In this document: positions 5,633-7,291 of the stretch, piece after piece
How the letters are laid out: each line of letters begins with the position of its first letter
Position numbering within the stretch: the first letter of the stretch is position 1
Translations under genes and position numbers: made by a program
Assembly: GCA_900551515.1 (NCBI GenBank)
Contig: URWH01000091.1
Location: 1 to 7,291, forward strand
Reading direction: 5' to 3'
From: an uncultured Porphyromonadaceae bacterium
GTDB taxonomy: Bacteria > Bacteroidota > Bacteroidia > Bacteroidales > Muribaculaceae
Length of the DNA: 7,291 bases
The notes under the pieces: generated by a model
What the model was told of the DNA's origin: nothing
Database searches by the model: none
The model's input: the letters and a program-made list of their open reading frames with translations, nothing else

Positions 5633-5981
5633 ATGAGACCATATATCATTTGCCACATGATGCAGTCGGTCGACGGACGCATAGCCTGCGACATGGTGGA
5701 TAAAATAAGCGGTGACGAGTATTACACCGCTCTTGACGCTCTTGAATGTAATGCTTTCATCGAGGGGAAGCATTCATTTTAGATACATTACTGCGGCTTT
5801 GATGATTTTATACCAAGATCATCAAAGCATAGATACGGAAAATTTCCATTTCGCATCCAAGTCTGACAAATACTACATTTCCATAGACACAAATGGGACG
5901 CTGAGATGGGAAGGTTGTGTCAACAACGGACGAATCTGCATCGTAAGCGAGCAGGAGTCGCCTGAATAACTCGCTGGGTAA
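5633..5981 (+). pseudogene. Broken dihydrofolate-reductase/RibD C-terminal family gene
   Basis: The ATG at 5633 opens a clear RibD_C/DHFR-like start (MRPYIICHMMQSVDGRI, then SGDEYYTAL and FIEGKHSF). It is stopped by TAG at 5780-5782. Reading on in the same frame gives IHYCGFDDFIPRSSK, which fits the family, so the TAG most likely replaced a CAG (Gln). Near 5831-5843 the family-like reading moves to another frame (ENFHFASKSDKYYISIDTNGTLRWEG, seen in short blocks, then ICIVSEQESPE). That frame ends at TAA 5967-5969, where relatives have Tyr. The second half of the domain, with the usual GGG(x)N motif, is absent. The intact enzymes reduce pterin- or pyrimidine-like substrates with NAD(P)H. Last gene of the AraC/acetyltransferase unit. 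Confidence 0.85.
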
Positions 5982-5999
5982 ACAATTATCACACTCAAG

Positions 6000-6035
6000 A
6001 AATAGGCCGGAACGGGAGTGCGTTCCAGCCTATTT
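6000..6035. terminator. Hairpin between the broken reductase and ompA
   Basis: Outer arms AAATAGGC (6000-6007) and GCCTATTT (6028-6035), inner arms GGAACG (6009-6014) and CGTTCC (6021-6026), one mismatch between them. It sits between convergent genes and may stop both, though neither side has a long T run. The outer arms equal those of the hairpin at 1193-1211. Confidence 0.6.
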
Positions 6036-6101
6036 GGATTTCAAATTACAGCCGCTCATCAAATGTGCAAATCTGAAAGGGTTTGATTATTCTTTCGGAA
6101 T

Positions 6102-6142
6102 TCAAGAAGCGTCCAATCTTAATTACGGAAGCAGCTTCTTGA
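6102..6142. repeat. Perfect 9-bp inverted repeat near the ompA 3' end
   Basis: TCAAGAAGC (6102-6110) and GCTTCTTGA (6134-6142) are perfect inverted arms with a 23-base spacer, 33 bases beyond the ompA stop codon. No T tract follows on either strand, so it is not a normal intrinsic terminator. It could be a message-stabilising stem or a protein-binding site at the putative island edge. Confidence 0.45.
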
Positions 6143-6171
6143 TATGACTTTGCTGATTGCGCGCTTAGGAT

Positions 6172-6246
6172 GACTTATTTGGTGTCGTCGGTTTCGGGGG
6201 CCTTGTCGATGAGGTCCATGAACTGGTCGAGGCTGGGGGTGATGAT
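6172..6246. repeat. Direct repeat copy at the intact ompA 3' end
   Basis: Partner of 1257-1331 at a constant offset of 4915 bases with no gaps; 67 of 75 bases agree. The run from 6172 to 6195, which covers the stop codon and the last seven codons, is identical. It would be the gene-side attachment-type repeat if the intervening segment is an island. Confidence 0.8.
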
Positions 6247-7005
6247 GATCTCGGTGGCAACGGGGTTGTATTCGCCACGGCCGCCGGCGGTGAGGCGCGA
6301 GGGATCAACGCCGAAACGGTTCTGAAGCACCTGCACTACGGACGATGCGCGGAGAGCGGAGAGATCCCAGTTGTTGCGGATGTTGGGACGCGAGATGGGC
6401 ACATCGTCGGTGTTGCCTTCAACGAGCACATCATAGTTGTTGTAGTCCTTGATGATCTTGGCAATCTTGCCGAGAATCTCCATTGCGCGGTCACTCACCT
6501 CGTAGCTGCCGGAGCGGAAAAGCATGTTGTCGGCCAGCGAGATGTAGACAACGCCTTTGAGCACCTTGATGTCGACGTCGCGCAGATCGTCGCGCGAAAG
6601 CGAGCGGGTGAGGTTGTTGGTGAGAACCATGTTGAGCGAGTCGCTTTTCGATTTGGCATCAACGAGCTGCTTGATGTAGCGGTTGGACGCGTTGATTTCG
6701 TCGACGAGTTTGGAGATGTTGACGCTGCCCTGCTGATTCTGTTCGAGGCTCTGTGCGAGATTTCCCTGAAGAGCCTCATACTGGTTGCGTAGGGCCTGGT
6801 TGTTGCGGCGCGCCTCTTCAAGGAGGGCTTCGTAGCTGCGATTGTTGGCACGGCCTTCGGCGAGCGCCACCTGTGCGGCATTGTAATCCGACGAGAGTGC
6901 GTCGTAGCGCGTTTGCAATTCAGCATATTTCTTTTTGCTGACGCAGCTCGTGGCCGAAAGTGTGAGAGCGGCCAGAGCGATGAGCAACAGACGGTTTGCT
7001 TTCAT
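6175..7005 (-). CDS. OmpA-family peptidoglycan-associated lipoprotein
   Basis: 276 residues. Signal peptide with lipobox SATSC and lipidated Cys21; a long coiled-coil region (about 24-120, with repeated YDAL, YEALLEEA and YEALQGNL blocks); then an OmpA C-terminal domain (about 145-255). Conserved elements are VLKGVVYISLADNMLFRSGSYEV (149-170), VEGNTDDVPI (195-204) and NNWDLSALRASSVVQVL (211-227), which carry the TD and LSxxRA residues that grip peptidoglycan. The protein would tie the outer membrane to the cell wall. Oddity: GRGEYNPVA (243-250) runs straight into TEIIITP (251-257); relatives have about 12-14 residues between, including an NRR motif, so an in-frame deletion is likely. The gene is strongly GC-rich at third positions. 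It lies 77 bases after the NlpC/P60 gene. Confidence 0.92.
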   Translation of the reverse strand: MKANRLLLIALAALTLSATSCVSKKKYAELQTRYDALSSDYNAAQVALAEGRANNRSYEALLEEARRNNQALRNQYEALQGNLAQSLEQNQQGSVNISKLVDEINASNRYIKQLVDAKSKSDSLNMVLTNNLTRSLSRDDLRDVDIKVLKGVVYISLADNMLFRSGSYEVSDRAMEILGKIAKIIKDYNNYDVLVEGNTDDVPISRPNIRNNWDLSALRASSVVQVLQNRFGVDPSRLTAGGRGEYNPVATEIIITPSLDQFMDLIDKAPETDDTK

Positions 7006-7047
7006 AATAGATTATGTTTTGTTATTGGTTGATGGTTCGATGTGGAG

Positions 7048-7075
7048 TAAAATAATAACAATCGGTAGCGACCGA
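7048..7075 (-). terminator. Weak hairpin after the NlpC/P60 gene
   Basis: On the minus strand TCGGT and ACCGA (7062-7066, 7071-7075) can form a 5-bp stem with a four-base loop, followed by a T-rich run TTGTTATTATTTT. It is short, so transcription may also continue into ompA. Confidence 0.3.
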
Positions 7076-7082
7076 CGGTTTT

Positions 7083-7291
7083 TTAACGTTGATTGAAGTA
7101 GGCAGGATGGTGAGCGACTGCCATTGCCGCCGCTTGAGGCGTGCCGAGGATGCGCACGGCTTTCAGCACGCGGCGCGGTATGTAGAGCGGATGCTGCGGA
7201 TCGAAACTGCTTTCAAACACGCGGCCCGAGGCATGGATGAAACGTGAATCGGCATCAAAGAGCGCCACATGGGTGATGCGCTCCCCCTCCC
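7083..7291 (-). CDS. NlpC/P60-family cell-wall peptidase, C-terminal part
   Basis: Only the last 68 or so codons are in the window; the 5' end lies beyond 7291 and the stop is TAA at 7083-7085. The frame reads EGERITHVALFDADSRF, then IHASGRVFESSFDP, then a block around LYIPRRVLKAVRILGT. The H-V-A/G-I/L-F strand followed by RFIHASG is the end of the NlpC/P60 catalytic core, where this His is the second member of the Cys-His pair; the Cys lies outside the window. Such enzymes cut peptide stems of peptidoglycan, and many Bacteroidales members carry SH3 domains before the catalytic part. Its place before an OmpA-family lipoprotein makes a cell-envelope neighbourhood. A GTG at 7266-7268 is an internal Val codon, not the start. 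Confidence 0.82.
   Translation of the reverse strand, partial: EGERITHVALFDADSRFIHASGRVFESSFDPQHPLYIPRRVLKAVRILGTPQAAAMAVAHHPAYFNQR

Larger units (their letters stand above)
1257..6246. mobile_element. Candidate genomic island bounded by direct repeats of the ompA 3' end
   Basis: Bases 1257-1331 and 6172-6246 are direct repeats (67/75 identical, no gaps; the first 24 identical without a break) carrying the last codons and stop of an OmpA-family gene. Integration at a gene's 3' end leaves exactly this pattern: an intact gene at one end and a detached 3' tip at the other, in the same orientation. The segment holds a fragment resembling a conjugative-element methylase/helicase, the AraC-controlled divergent cluster and a decayed reductase gene, and reads less GC-rich than the ompA side. 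No integrase or relaxase is present, so it would be a non-mobile remnant. Homologous import of a donor segment next to ompA would look similar. Confidence 0.35.

Noticed and set aside
5780..5782. Amber codon read through or recoded as an amino acid
   Set aside because: The frameshift and ochre codon downstream show general decay; no recoding signal is visible.
5712..5969. Separate 85-residue gene starting at 5712
   Set aside because: Its first part overlaps the reductase start in another frame, and only its second half resembles the family; it is the shifted remainder of the pseudogene.
6495..6926. 143-codon minus-strand frame inside ompA
   Set aside because: It is an alternate frame of a GC-rich gene, with arginine- and serine-rich low-complexity content; a shadow.
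1..7291. CRISPR array, tRNA, rRNA, transposase or toxin-antitoxin pair
   Set aside because: No regularly spaced repeats, no tRNA-like cloverleaf, no transposase frame and no recognisable toxin or antitoxin were seen on either strand.

Overview
The window looks like chromosomal DNA from a Bacteroidales gut bacterium; family Muribaculaceae is my guess, not something I can prove. Supporting signs are an OmpA-type lipoprotein of Bacteroidales style, promoter boxes of the TAnnTTTG type, very poor Shine-Dalgarno sequences, and protein families common in Bacteroides and its relatives (Cyclophil_like2 proteins, lipoprotein flavodoxins, HTH_34 regulators).

Layout. (1) 1-1170, plus strand: a two-gene unit of a six-helix membrane protein and a small winged-helix regulator (ATGA overlap). 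It is preceded by two copies of an AT-rich palindrome and closed by a long hairpin terminator. (2) 1171-1735: a gene graveyard. It holds the last 24 codons of a foreign-looking ompA copy, joined to a fragment resembling the end of a large methylase/helicase gene of Bacteroidales conjugative elements. (3) 1759-4006, minus strand: a tightly packed three-gene operon read flavodoxin lipoprotein, then cyclophilin-like protein, then alpha/beta hydrolase. All three carry export signals. (4) 4007-4137: a divergent control region with a 21-bp-spaced tandem repeat typical of AraC-family operators. (5) 4138-5981, plus strand: AraC-family regulator, hexapeptide acetyltransferase, and a dihydrofolate-reductase/RibD-type gene destroyed by an amber codon, a frameshift, an ochre codon and loss of its second half. 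(6) 6000-7291, minus strand, visibly more GC-rich: OmpA-family lipoprotein, preceded by the C-terminal end of an NlpC/P60 peptidase. Both are core cell-envelope genes.

How it may fit together. The AraC regulator probably controls both arms of the divergent cluster. One arm places a flavodoxin, a cyclophilin-fold protein and a Cys-type hydrolase outside the inner membrane; the other makes a cytoplasmic acetyltransferase and once made a reductase. This suggests a small-molecule (possibly electrophile, quinone or drug) modification module, but the substrate is unknown.

The most interesting structural point is that the 4.9-kb segment 1257-6246 is bounded by two directly repeated ompA 3' ends (67 of 75 bases identical, 24 of them uninterrupted). 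The truncated copy differs from the intact one almost only at synonymous sites, mostly toward A/T. With the mobile-element scrap at the same boundary, this points to an island that entered at the 3' end of ompA. The intact ompA also appears to lack the conserved NRR segment just before its TEIIITP motif, very near the repeat end.
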